The notes beneath the pieces were generated by a model that saw only the letters and a program-made list of their open reading frames with translations, was not told the origin of the DNA and did not search any database. Below are positions 1 through 8,171 of a DNA stretch of 64,000 nt, piece after piece. Source of the stretch: an uncultured Lachnospiraceae bacterium (GTDB lineage Bacteria > Bacillota > Clostridia > Lachnospirales > Lachnospiraceae); assembly GCA_910585075.1 (NCBI GenBank), contig CAJUED010000010.1, positions 23,697 to 87,696 of the forward strand, given 5' to 3'. Both the position numbers and the translations under genes were made by a program. The stretch's first letter is position 1; the number at the start of each line of letters is the position of its first letter.

Positions 1-2
1 AG

Positions 3-374
3 GGCCGTAAGGAAGGCGAGCTCAGCGGTATTTCAATCCAGAGAGACGGTAAGATTTATGCTTCCTACGACAATGGCCAGAGAAGGCTTTTGGGCCAGAT
101 AGCATCCGCAACATTTGCAAACCCGTCCGGTCTTTCCAAGGAAGGTGATAACCTTTACTCCTCAACCTTAAACTCCGGAGAATTTGACGGAATCGGCGAG
201 GACATTACAGCAGGCGGCGGTAAGATGGAGTCCGGCGTACTGGAAATGAGTAACGTGGACTTGGCTTCCGAGTTTACCGAAATGATTACAACCCAGAGAG
301 GTTTCCAGGCTAACAGCCGAATCATAACGGTTTCGGATACTCTGCTTGAGGAACTTACCAACTTAAAGAGATAA
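3..374 (+). CDS. flgE: Flagellar hook protein FlgE, C-terminal part
   Basis: The reading frame is open from the window edge, so only the last 123 residues are present and the start lies upstream. FlgE builds the extracellular hook that joins the flagellar rod to the filament. The visible part carries the family's C-terminal signature: an FANPSGL stretch, then GVLEMSNVDLASEFTEMI, QRGFQANSRII and a terminal LLEELTNLKR, which form the coiled-coil D0 end shared by hook and rod proteins. Position before flbD and motAB is the usual Gram-positive order. The identification is firm; whether this is FlgE and not FlgG/FlgF rests on the neighbours and on the GQIASATFANP stretch typical of hook proteins. 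Confidence 0.93.
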   Translation, partial: GRKEGELSGISIQRDGKIYASYDNGQRRLLGQIASATFANPSGLSKEGDNLYSSTLNSGEFDGIGEDITAGGGKMESGVLEMSNVDLASEFTEMITTQRGFQANSRIITVSDTLLEELTNLKR

Positions 375-461
375 TTTCAGCTCTCTTTTATACCTGGCTG
401 CCTGACATAAAGAATCATAGAAAACGCCGGGCAGTAATATAAATAGACATATAAAAATAAT

Positions 462-490
462 GGGGAACCGAGCAAAACCCGGTTCCCTTT
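462..490 (+). terminator. Hairpin terminator after flgE
   Basis: GGGAACCG (463-470) pairs perfectly with CGGTTCCC (480-487) around a 9-base loop and is followed by TTT. It lies 90 bases after flgE and about 90 before flbD. The U tract is short, so it may attenuate the operon and not end it; the same-strand genes continue directly. Confidence 0.6.
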
Positions 491-576
491 AGCGTTGAAT
501 ATAAAGAAACAGTTAATTTTTCCTATTGTCACATCATTGAAAAAATTTACAGTAGCGCAGGAAGGAACAAAGTGAT

Positions 577-762
577 ATGATAGAGGTGACCAAAATCAAT
601 GGCACAAAGGTTTTAATCAATCCCGACCTGATGGAACTTGTGGAGGAAACACCCGACACAGTGATTGCCTTTACAACGGGCCGAAAAATAATTGTAAAAG
701 AAAGTAGACAAGAAGTAAAAAATCTTGTAAAATCGTATAGAAAGGATTTTTTTGCTAACTAA
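577..762 (+). CDS. flbD: FlbD family flagellar protein
   Basis: A 61-residue protein that matches the small FlbD family found between flgE and motA in Clostridia. It starts MIEVTKINGTKVLINPDLME and continues with a VIAFTTGRKIIVKES segment, the family's conserved core. There is no membrane segment. The molecular role in Gram-positive bacteria is poorly defined; association with hook or stator assembly is inferred only from gene position. AGGAAGGA lies upstream of the ATG. It is 20 bases before motA and clearly cotranscribed. Confidence 0.9.
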   Translation: MIEVTKINGTKVLINPDLMELVEETPDTVIAFTTGRKIIVKESRQEVKNLVKSYRKDFFAN

Positions 763-782
763 TGCAAAAGGGGTGAGGAATT

Positions 783-1571
783 GTGGATATAGCGTCAATT
801 TTAGGTTTAGTGCTTTGTTTTGCCATGTGTGCGTTCGGTATTCTCAATGCGGCAGGTATCGCGAACATAGGAAGATATGTTGATGTGGCGTCCGCCATCA
901 TTACTTTTGGCGGTTCTTTCTTTGCCGTCCTGGCGTCTAAGTCTTTATCCGACTACATAGCAGGACTGAAAAGCTTTCTTCTGGTATTTAAAGCTCCAAG
1001 CACAGACACCAAGGAAATGATACAGAAGATCATTGACCTGTCCAACATAGCAAGAAAAGAAGGACTCCTTTCACTGGAGGAGGCTGCGTCCGGTCTGGAT
1101 GATGAGTTTATGAAAAAGGGAGTTCTCCTTATCGTAGACGGAACCGATCCGGAGCTGGTACGTGGAATTATGGAAACCGAGCTGGTCAGCACGGAGGACA
1201 GACACAAAAGTAAGATTGCGTTCTGGGAGGATCTCGGAGCCATGGGCCCTGCCTGGGGTATGATCGGTACCTTGGTTGGTCTGGTTAACATGCTCTACGA
1301 GATGGATAATCCTTCCACCATCGGACCATCCATGGCGGTAGCTCTTATCACAACCCTGTATGGTTCCCTTCTGGCTAACTGGATTTGTGCTCCGGTAGCA
1401 GGTAAGTTAAAATCAAATAATGCCAGTGAGATTATGCTCAAAGAAATTATGATTGAAGGTCTTCTTTCTATTCAGGCAGGTGAAAACCCAAGAGTAATAG
1501 AGGAGAAACTGAAGTCATTCATGGCACCGGGCGACCGAATGCTGGGTGACGGAGGTGATGAGAATGGCTAA
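783..1571 (+). CDS. motA: Flagellar motor stator protein MotA
   Basis: 262 residues, the normal MotA length. MotA and MotB form the proton- or sodium-conducting stator in the cell membrane that drives rotor rotation. Four membrane segments are visible: two near the N-terminus (about 4-22 and 33-52) and two near residues 155-175 and 185-205. The large cytoplasmic loop between them carries the charged residues that touch FliG. The GMIGTLVGLVNML and GPSMAVALITTLYG segments are family signatures. The start is GTG at 783, with AGGGGTGAGG just upstream. The end overlaps motB by 8 bases, which points to coupled translation. Confidence 0.96.
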   Translation: MDIASILGLVLCFAMCAFGILNAAGIANIGRYVDVASAIITFGGSFFAVLASKSLSDYIAGLKSFLLVFKAPSTDTKEMIQKIIDLSNIARKEGLLSLEEAASGLDDEFMKKGVLLIVDGTDPELVRGIMETELVSTEDRHKSKIAFWEDLGAMGPAWGMIGTLVGLVNMLYEMDNPSTIGPSMAVALITTLYGSLLANWICAPVAGKLKSNNASEIMLKEIMIEGLLSIQAGENPRVIEEKLKSFMAPGDRMLGDGGDENG

Positions 1572-2370
1572 GAGAAAACCGGATGAACCACCGAAAGGCG
1601 CCCCGGCTTGGCAATCCACCTTTGCGGACCTGATGAATCTGCTTCTTTGTTTTTTCGTCATGCTGTTTTCCATGTCAACGGTGGATGCACAGAAGTTTGA
1701 ACAGCTGGCAGCTTCTTTTAACCAGACTTTCAGCATCTTTACCGCAGGCGCAACTGCAATTGGCGACGGTATTCTCATCAGCAACGGCGTGAGCCAGTTA
1801 AATGAGCTTGATAACTACATAAACAGCACGGGCAGGGACGCCGAGGGCGATATGATACCTGAGGATTTGGAATCCGCCGTGGAGCTTATGGAGGAAGCCA
1901 AAATTAAAGAATCCGAAGAACTTGCCGAAAAGATTGAGGAGGTTCTGGAAGAAAGAAATCTGGATAAGGAAGTGGATATTGAATTTACTTCCCAGTATGT
2001 GCAGCTCACATTAAACGGTGCGCTTTTGTTCGATTCGGGCAGCGTTGTAATAAAGGAGGACGCCCTTCCGCTGATGGGACAGCTTGGAGTTATCCTGCAG
2101 AGATTCAGCGAAGGAACCATAGAAATCGAAGGACATACGGATAATAAACCCATGTCAGGCGCAAAGTATTCCAATAATGATGAGTTGAGCAGCGGCAGAG
2201 CTTTGTCTGTTTTCTATTATCTGGAAGAAAACACCTTGCTGGACATGAGTAAGGTCAAACATTCCGGCCGTGGGGAATACCTTCCGATTGCGGATAATTC
2301 CACAGAGGAAGGCAGGGCCAAAAACAGAAGAGTGGAAATAAAAATATATAATGCATTAAGTTCATATTGA
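1564..2370 (+). CDS. motB: Flagellar motor stator protein MotB
   Basis: 268 residues. One membrane helix (about 19-38) contains Asp22 in FADLMNLLL, the expected ion-binding residue of the stator. The C-terminal half is an OmpA-like peptidoglycan-binding domain (about 150-265) with IEGHTDN, SSGRALSV and GRAKNRRVEIKI motifs, anchoring the stator to the wall. ATG 1564 is chosen because GGAGGTG (1551-1557) is six bases upstream; an ATG at 1558 would leave no spacing. The gene overlaps motA, as is usual. Confidence 0.95.
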   Translation: MAKRKPDEPPKGAPAWQSTFADLMNLLLCFFVMLFSMSTVDAQKFEQLAASFNQTFSIFTAGATAIGDGILISNGVSQLNELDNYINSTGRDAEGDMIPEDLESAVELMEEAKIKESEELAEKIEEVLEERNLDKEVDIEFTSQYVQLTLNGALLFDSGSVVIKEDALPLMGQLGVILQRFSEGTIEIEGHTDNKPMSGAKYSNNDELSSGRALSVFYYLEENTLLDMSKVKHSGRGEYLPIADNSTEEGRAKNRRVEIKIYNALSSY

Positions 2371-2390
2371 CAGAGAAAGGCTGATTTATT

Positions 2391-2912
2391 ATGAAAAGAA
2401 ATTTGATTTCAATTTTGATATTAGCGTTATTGATTGTAAATATAGTTCTTACAGCAATTATGATGTTCAGTGTAACCGGCACCAACAGAAAGACTGCGGA
2501 GTTAGTGAGCGATATTGCTTCGGCGATCAGCCTTGATATCGGCAGCGGATATGCGGGAGGCGGAGCTTCGGAAGTTCTTGTACCGTTGGAAGATACGGTG
2601 ACTTATACCATTTCGGATTTACAGATTCCGATGAAAAGAGCGGAAGGGGACGAGAAGGATCATTATGGTATGATCACGGTAACTCTGTCCATGAACAGCA
2701 AGCATGAAGATTATAAAACTTACGGCGAGGGAGATCTTTCCAGCAGAGAGGATTTGATCCGCGGACAGATTTTCGAATTGGTCGGACAATACACCATGGA
2801 TGAAGCGAAGACTAATTCAGGGCAGCTCAAAGCCGATATATTATCAAGTGTTCAGACACTTTTTGGCTCGGATTTTATTTTTGATGTGACACTGGTGGCA
2901 CTTTATCAGTAA
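2391..2912 (+). CDS. fliL: Flagellar basal body protein FliL
   Basis: 173 residues with one N-terminal membrane helix (about 5-25) followed by an extracytoplasmic domain, the standard FliL layout. FliL surrounds the stator and modulates motor output. Sequence similarity in this family is low, but the conserved MITVTLSMN-type beta strand (residues near 95) and the position between motB and fliM support the call. The ATG follows AGAAAGG. Confidence 0.85.
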   Translation: MKRNLISILILALLIVNIVLTAIMMFSVTGTNRKTAELVSDIASAISLDIGSGYAGGGASEVLVPLEDTVTYTISDLQIPMKRAEGDEKDHYGMITVTLSMNSKHEDYKTYGEGDLSSREDLIRGQIFELVGQYTMDEAKTNSGQLKADILSSVQTLFGSDFIFDVTLVALYQ

Positions 2913-2964
2913 ATGCCTGATGACTTGTAAATAAAAACTGGCAGAGATGAAGGAGGTGTAACCT

Positions 2965-3945
2965 GTGAGCGATATATTATCCCAAAGCGAAATAGACAGT
3001 CTGCTGGCGGCTATGAGCAGCGGCGAGCTGGATGTGGAGCAAATGCCGGATAAAGGGGATAGACAAATAAAAAATTATGATTTCAAGAGACCTGCAAAGT
3101 TCTCCAAGGAACACCTGCGTACCCTTGAGATTATATATGAACATTACGGGAGACTGCTTTCCACGAACCTTCCGGTTTATCTGAGAAAAAGTATTCAGGT
3201 ATCGGTGTCAAGCTCTGAAACCTTTACTTTTTCGGAATTTTCAAATGCACTTTCCAATCCGGTTATACTAAGTATAGTGGATTTTCAGCCTTTAAATGGT
3301 AATATTATTATTGAATTGTCTTCCAATTTAGGTTTTGCAATGATTGACCGTATGTTGGGCGGTCAAGGGCAGCCTTTGGAAAAGAATAGAGATTTTTCGG
3401 AGATAGAGCTTTCGATTTTGGAAAAGCTCATGGTAATCTGCATGCAGCATATGCGGGAGCCCTGGAAGAATGTGGTGGAGGTCAATCCGGTGCTTGAGAG
3501 GATTGAGACCAACGCTCAGTTTGCCCAGGTGATTGCTCCAAGCGATATGGTTGCAATTGTTTCCTTCAACATAAAAATAGGTGATGTTGAGGGGTACATG
3601 AATGTCTGTCTTCCATATTTTACTTTGGAAGATGTGATGGATAAGCTGAATACCAAATATTGGTATTCTACAATGCAGAAAGAGGATAAAGCAAATTACG
3701 AGCAGCAGCTTGAATCACTCATTAAGAGAATAGATGTGCCGGTCAGGGCTGTCCTTGGCAGAAGCCAGGTGTCCGTAAGCGATTTCCTGAATTTACAGAT
3801 TGGGGATATCATAAGATTGGATACCAAGGTTGACTCGGAAATGAAGATTTATGTGGGTAATATCAAAAAATTTATCGCACTTCCAGGGTCGAGCCGGGAT
3901 AGTTATGCGGTTCAGGTGACATCAGTGATCAGAGAGGAGGAATAG
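2965..3945 (+). CDS. fliM: Flagellar motor switch protein FliM
   Basis: 326 residues, family length. FliM is the middle component of the switch complex and binds CheY-P. The N-terminal peptide ILSQSEIDSLL (residues 4-14) is the CheY-binding motif. It is followed by the CheC-like middle domain and a C-terminal SpoA (FliN-like) domain from about residue 245. The start is GTG 2965 with AGGAGGTG upstream. It ends three bases before fliY. Confidence 0.97.
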   Translation: MSDILSQSEIDSLLAAMSSGELDVEQMPDKGDRQIKNYDFKRPAKFSKEHLRTLEIIYEHYGRLLSTNLPVYLRKSIQVSVSSSETFTFSEFSNALSNPVILSIVDFQPLNGNIIIELSSNLGFAMIDRMLGGQGQPLEKNRDFSEIELSILEKLMVICMQHMREPWKNVVEVNPVLERIETNAQFAQVIAPSDMVAIVSFNIKIGDVEGYMNVCLPYFTLEDVMDKLNTKYWYSTMQKEDKANYEQQLESLIKRIDVPVRAVLGRSQVSVSDFLNLQIGDIIRLDTKVDSEMKIYVGNIKKFIALPGSSRDSYAVQVTSVIREEE

Positions 3946-3948
3946 AGT

Positions 3949-5196
3949 ATGGACGGCGGAATACTGTCACAGGATGAGATACAGGCGCTTCTTTCAAGCA
4001 TGGATTTGTCCGAGAATCCGGAAGGAACTGAAAAGGCGGAAGGCGGAGAGCCCAAGGAGGATGCGGCGCCTGCAGCGAACGAGGATACGGATGCGCTGCT
4101 TACACCGGTGGAAAAGGATGCAATCGGGGAAATTGCCAATATCAGTTTGGGGTCCTCTGCAACCACTTTATATTCTCTGGTGAATACAAAGGTGGATATC
4201 ACCACCCCTACCGTTATGGTGGCAAATTGGGAGTCTGTGGTTAACGATTATGAGCGTCCCTGTGTTTTTATACAGATTCGCTATACAACCGGCCTTAACG
4301 GCTCCAACATCATGATTTTGAAAGAGCATGATGTAAAAATCATTGCGGATTTGATGATGGGCGGGGATGGCAGCAATACGGACGGAGAACTTGGCGAGCT
4401 TCATTTGAGCGCCATTTCAGAAGCCATGAACCAGATGATGGGCGCTGCGGCCACTTCCATGTCTACCATGCTTGGAAAGATGATAGATATCAGCCCCCCG
4501 GAGGCTTCTTTAATAGATTTGAATGATGTTGCAACAGGCGGAGATATTGACCCGTTTCTGCAGGGTAATTTCGTTAAAATTTCTTTCAGGATGCAGATAG
4601 GGGATTTGGTGGACAGCTCCATCATGCAGTTATACCCTATCGACTTTGCAAAGAGTCTGTACGATACTTTCGTTGTAACAAAAGCACCGGCTGAGCCGGA
4701 GCCTTCACCAGCACCCCAGGCCGCACCTTATGCGGCACCTGCGGCAAATGAACAGATGCCCCAGCAGGGAAATCCGGGACAGCAGGATATGGGGATGGGA
4801 AATCCTCAGATGAACATGGGCATGCAGATGCCGATGGGAGGAATGCCAATGATGGGAATGCCTGGAATGAATATGGGATATCCTCAGATGAATATGCAGG
4901 GGATGAATGTACAGCCTGCTCAGTTCCAGAGCTTTAATAACAATATGGGTGGAATGCCTGCTCAGGAGAACATAGGCTTGATCAGGGATGTGCCTTTGGA
5001 TGTTACAGTGGAGCTTGGCAGAACTAAAAAATCCATATCAGAAATATTGGACTTCGCACCGGGAACAATTATTGAGCTTGACAGAATAGCCGGTGAACCG
5101 ATAGATGTACTTGTCAATGGCAAGTTTGTAGCGAAGGGTGAGGTCGTGGTTATTGAAGAAAGTTTCGGCATCCGCGTAACCGAGATTATTAATTAA
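3949..5196 (+). CDS. fliY: Flagellar switch phosphatase FliY (CheC domain + FliN domain)
   Basis: 415 residues. The N-terminal ILSQDEIQALL repeats the CheY-P binding peptide of FliM. A CheC-like phosphatase domain follows (about 50-235), with two ExxN motifs: EIAN near 61-64 and EAMN near 162. The C-terminal 75 residues are the FliN/SpoA domain that forms the C-ring base. Between the domains is a linker of about 100 residues, roughly 240-340, made mostly of Met, Gly, Pro, Gln and Asn. FliY removes phosphate from CheY-P at the switch. The linker composition is unusual; the rest is standard. Confidence 0.94.
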   Translation: MDGGILSQDEIQALLSSMDLSENPEGTEKAEGGEPKEDAAPAANEDTDALLTPVEKDAIGEIANISLGSSATTLYSLVNTKVDITTPTVMVANWESVVNDYERPCVFIQIRYTTGLNGSNIMILKEHDVKIIADLMMGGDGSNTDGELGELHLSAISEAMNQMMGAAATSMSTMLGKMIDISPPEASLIDLNDVATGGDIDPFLQGNFVKISFRMQIGDLVDSSIMQLYPIDFAKSLYDTFVVTKAPAEPEPSPAPQAAPYAAPAANEQMPQQGNPGQQDMGMGNPQMNMGMQMPMGGMPMMGMPGMNMGYPQMNMQGMNVQPAQFQSFNNNMGGMPAQENIGLIRDVPLDVTVELGRTKKSISEILDFAPGTIIELDRIAGEPIDVLVNGKFVAKGEVVVIEESFGIRVTEIIN

Positions 5197-5207
5197 GGAG
5201 AAAGAAA

Positions 5208-5570
5208 ATGGCAAAAAATATTTTGATTGTTGACGATGCTGCGTTTATGAGAATGATGATTAAGGATATTCTCACAAAGAATGGTTATAACGTAGTGGGA
5301 GAAGCAGAAAACGGTGCAAAGGCTTTTGAGAAGTACAATGAGGTAAAGCCGGATCTGGTGCTTATGGATATTACCATGCCGGAAGTTGACGGTATTGCAG
5401 CTCTTAAAATGATTATGGGAGCTGACCCGGGAGCAAAGGTTATCATGTGTTCCGCCATGGGACAGCAGGCTATGGTTATTGATGCAATTCATTCCGGAGC
5501 GAAGGACTTTATTGTAAAACCTTTCCAGCCTGACCGTGTTTTGGAAGCAGTGCAGAAGGTAATTGGCTGA
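5208..5570 (+). CDS. cheY: Chemotaxis response regulator CheY
   Basis: 120 residues, a single receiver domain. The phosphate-accepting Asp is D54 in LVLMDITMP. The acidic pair D9/D10 (ILIVDDA) and Lys104 (FIVKPF) complete the active site. CheA phosphorylates it, and CheY-P binds FliM/FliY to set rotation; FliY and CheC in the same operon would dephosphorylate it. AAGGAGA lies seven bases before the ATG. Placement between fliY and fliO is typical of Firmicutes. Confidence 0.97.
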   Translation: MAKNILIVDDAAFMRMMIKDILTKNGYNVVGEAENGAKAFEKYNEVKPDLVLMDITMPEVDGIAALKMIMGADPGAKVIMCSAMGQQAMVIDAIHSGAKDFIVKPFQPDRVLEAVQKVIG

Positions 5571-5571
5571 T

Positions 5572-5940
5572 ATGCTTTTGACGACTGTTTCGAGAACGGA
5601 CAGCTATGTTCAGTTTATAACAGTGCTTATTCTTTTTGTTTTCGTACTTGCCATTACCTATCTGGTAACGAAATGGATAGCCGGTTATCAGAAAGGGAAG
5701 GCGGGGTGCGGGAATCTGGAAATAGTGGAGACCTGCCGGATTACCCCTAATAAGTATATTCAGATTGTAAGAGCAGGGACAAAGTACCTGGTAATTGCCG
5801 TTGGGAAGGACGAGGTACACATGCTTTCAGAACTTTCAGCAGATGAATTGCGCCTTCAGGAAGATAGTGTGGGGCAAATGACAGATTTTGCAGGTATATT
5901 TGACAGAGTGAAGAAGCTGAAAGAAAAAGATAAGGATTAA
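5572..5940 (+). CDS. fliO: Flagellar export protein FliO (FliZ-like)
   Basis: 122 residues from ATG 5572. One membrane helix (about 10-32) is followed by a cytoplasmic domain with ITYLVTKWIAGYQ and CRITPNKYIQIVRAGTKYLVIAV, typical of FliO. It helps assemble the FliP5-FliQ-FliR export gate in the cell membrane. A TTG at 5563 overlaps cheY and sits only two bases after AGAAGGT, so ATG 5572 is preferred. Small size and low conservation make position before fliP important evidence. Confidence 0.85.
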   Translation: MLLTTVSRTDSYVQFITVLILFVFVLAITYLVTKWIAGYQKGKAGCGNLEIVETCRITPNKYIQIVRAGTKYLVIAVGKDEVHMLSELSADELRLQEDSVGQMTDFAGIFDRVKKLKEKDKD

Positions 5941-5955
5941 GGGACAGGCAATTGT

Positions 5956-6822
5956 ATGAAAAGTAATTTTGCCGCAAAAATAGTAATGAGGATAATATGC
6001 CTGCTGATGACGGTAGGCATATTGTGTATTATTCCCACGCTGCCCGTGATGGCTACGGAAACCGATTCCGTGGTCACAGGCACCGAGGAGGAGCGGACCA
6101 ATATAGACGAGCCGGGAAGTTCCGATTCAAGGGAAGATTTATCAGAATTAAATATAGCGAACAATCTGACGGTTACGGTAAATAATGGCAATGGTCAGGT
6201 CAACGGCAATCTCCGGATACTGCTTACGCTTACTTTGATAGCGCTGGCGCCTTCTTTGCTCATTATGCTGACCTCCTTTACCAGAACGATCATTGTTCTG
6301 CATTTTACCAGGGCAGCTCTTAACACGCAGACGGCTCCGCCGAACCAGGTGCTTATGGGGATTGCTTTGTTTTTGACGTACTTTATTATGCAGCCCACCT
6401 TGACGAGGATTTATCAGGAAGCAGTGGTTCCTTTTGAGGCAGGTGAGATGACCCAGGAGGAATTCTTTGAAGCCGGGATACAGCCTCTGCGGGATTTTAT
6501 GTATACCCAGACCCAGACCCAGGATGTGAGAGTGTTTCTGGAAATATCCGGACAGGAGTGGGATGGAAATCTGGACAGTATTCCTTTTGCAGTGCTGGTT
6601 CCAAGCTTTATGATCGGAGAGCTCAGGCAGGCATTTATTTTGGGATTTATCATTTATATTCCGTTTATTGTAATTGATATGGTGGTGGCGTCCACTTTGA
6701 TGAGTATGGGTATGATGATGCTGCCGCCCACAACGATTTCAATGCCCTTTAAAATACTGCTGTTTGTACTGGCAGACGGCTGGAACCTGATAATCGTAAA
6801 TCTGGTTGAGACGTTTTACTGA
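5956..6822 (+). CDS. fliP: Flagellar export gate protein FliP
   Basis: 288 residues. A cleavable signal peptide (1-33, ending in PVMA) is followed by the FliP core: LTLIALAPSLLIMLTSFTRTII, QTAPPNQVLMGIALFLT and the C-terminal GMMMLPPTTISMPFKILLFVLADGW. Four membrane helices are expected. FliP is the main subunit of the type III export gate. The gene is 15 bases after fliO. The residues between signal peptide and first helix are acidic and longer than in many homologues. Confidence 0.97.
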   Translation: MKSNFAAKIVMRIICLLMTVGILCIIPTLPVMATETDSVVTGTEEERTNIDEPGSSDSREDLSELNIANNLTVTVNNGNGQVNGNLRILLTLTLIALAPSLLIMLTSFTRTIIVLHFTRAALNTQTAPPNQVLMGIALFLTYFIMQPTLTRIYQEAVVPFEAGEMTQEEFFEAGIQPLRDFMYTQTQTQDVRVFLEISGQEWDGNLDSIPFAVLVPSFMIGELRQAFILGFIIYIPFIVIDMVVASTLMSMGMMMLPPTTISMPFKILLFVLADGWNLIIVNLVETFY

Positions 6823-6859
6823 GTTTTTCTTGTGGAGCATGGCGGTATCTGATATATTA

Positions 6860-6891
6860 ACCGACCTGCATGCAGCACGACGATGGTCGGT
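6860..6891 (+). other. Inverted repeat in the fliP-fliQ gap
   Basis: ACCGACC (6860-6866) and GGTCGGT (6885-6891) are perfect inverted repeats around an 18-base loop that contains a TGCATGCA palindrome. No U tract follows. The 168-base fliP-fliQ gap is unusual for genes that normally abut, and has no open frame of note. Confidence 0.4.
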
Positions 6892-6990
6892 GTGGCGGGG
6901 CGGCCGGCGGATTATGATAATGGTTGATGTGTGATGCAGGCCTGAAGACCAGGGCAGTATTTGAGAAAAAGATGGAAAGGGGAATGAATT

Positions 6991-7260
6991 ATGTCTGTTG
7001 ATGAGGTTACGGCGATTGCCAGTTCAGCGTTATTTCTGGTTATAAAAGTTGCGGCGCCGGTTTTACTGGTGTCTTTGGTGGTGGGACTTACCATCAGTAT
7101 CTTTCAGACGGTTACCTCTATTCAGGAGCAGACCCTTACTTTTGTGCCCAAGGTAATTTCCATTTTTCTTGCGCTTATTATATTGGGGAACTGGATGCTA
7201 AGTGAGTTGTCCGGCTTTATGGTGGATTTATGGTCTGATTTCAGTCGGTATGTAAGGTAA
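6991..7260 (+). CDS. fliQ: Flagellar export gate protein FliQ
   Basis: 89 residues with two membrane helices (about 17-38 and 52-75), the standard FliQ form. The VGLTISIFQTVTSIQEQTLTF segment is the family signature. FliQ joins FliP and FliR in the export gate. AAAGGGG precedes the ATG. The end is six bases from fliR. Confidence 0.96.
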   Translation: MSVDEVTAIASSALFLVIKVAAPVLLVSLVVGLTISIFQTVTSIQEQTLTFVPKVISIFLALIILGNWMLSELSGFMVDLWSDFSRYVR

Positions 7261-7266
7261 AGGATT

Positions 7267-8052
7267 ATGCTGGATTATACGTTTGCTTATGCGGAGCTTG
7301 AGTATTTCTTTTTAATACTTATGAGGGTTGGCAGCTTTATGGTGGTGGCTCCCTTTTTCAGCATGAACAATACGCCCAGACGGGTGAGAATCGCCTTTGC
7401 CTTTTTTGTGTCTCTTTTGTTTTATCAGGGATTACCGCGCCAGACGGTCAGCTACGAAACGCTGCTTGGCTATACGGTGATCGTGTTTAAGGAAGTGATA
7501 ACCGGGCTTATGATTGGCTTTGCCGCCAATTTATGCACTTCGGTGGTTGCTTTTGCGGGCCAGATTGCGGATATGGAGATGGGACTTTCCATGGCAAGCC
7601 TGATGGACCCGGCCACAAGACAAAACAGTACCATTACCGGTATTTATTATAATTATATGATTATGCTGATGCTGTTTCTCTCCGGAATGCACCGGTATCT
7701 GCTGAAGGCCCTTGCGGAAACCTATATTCTGATTCCCGTAAACGGCGCCATCTTCAGGCGGGATAAAATTGTGCTGGCGGTCATTGAATTCCTGGGCGAT
7801 TATATTGTGATTGGCTTTCGGATATGTCTGCCCATATTTGCGGTTATGATCATCCTAAACGCCGTGCTTGGAGTTCTGGCCAAGGTATCGCCGCAGTTTA
7901 ACATGTTTGCGGTAGGTATCCAAATGAAGGTGCTGACAGGTCTTTGTATTTTGTTTTTTTCAACGGCCATGCTGCCGGGAGCGGCCAATTTTATCTATGA
8001 CCAGATGAAGCATATGGTAGCTGTTTTTGTGGAGGTAATGACGCCGCTGTGA
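7267..8052 (+). CDS. fliR: Flagellar export gate protein FliR
   Basis: 261 residues, family length, with six expected membrane helices. LMRVGSFMVVAPFFSMNNTPRRVRI at the N-terminus and GLMIGFAANLCTSVVAFAGQI in the middle identify FliR. It caps the FliP/FliQ helical assembly of the type III export gate. The ATG at 7267 follows AAGGTAAAGG. It is followed by 119 bases before the likely flhB start. Confidence 0.95.
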   Translation: MLDYTFAYAELEYFFLILMRVGSFMVVAPFFSMNNTPRRVRIAFAFFVSLLFYQGLPRQTVSYETLLGYTVIVFKEVITGLMIGFAANLCTSVVAFAGQIADMEMGLSMASLMDPATRQNSTITGIYYNYMIMLMLFLSGMHRYLLKALAETYILIPVNGAIFRRDKIVLAVIEFLGDYIVIGFRICLPIFAVMIILNAVLGVLAKVSPQFNMFAVGIQMKVLTGLCILFFSTAMLPGAANFIYDQMKHMVAVFVEVMTPL

Positions 8053-8171
8053 CAGACAGTTATACCTGTGCATGTCAGGGATGGAATAAAATCCTCAGGG
8101 CATGTATGAAAAATGCTCCGGTACGGTGGAAACCGGAAGGTGTGGGAGAGAATAGAAAAGGAGGCGGATTC

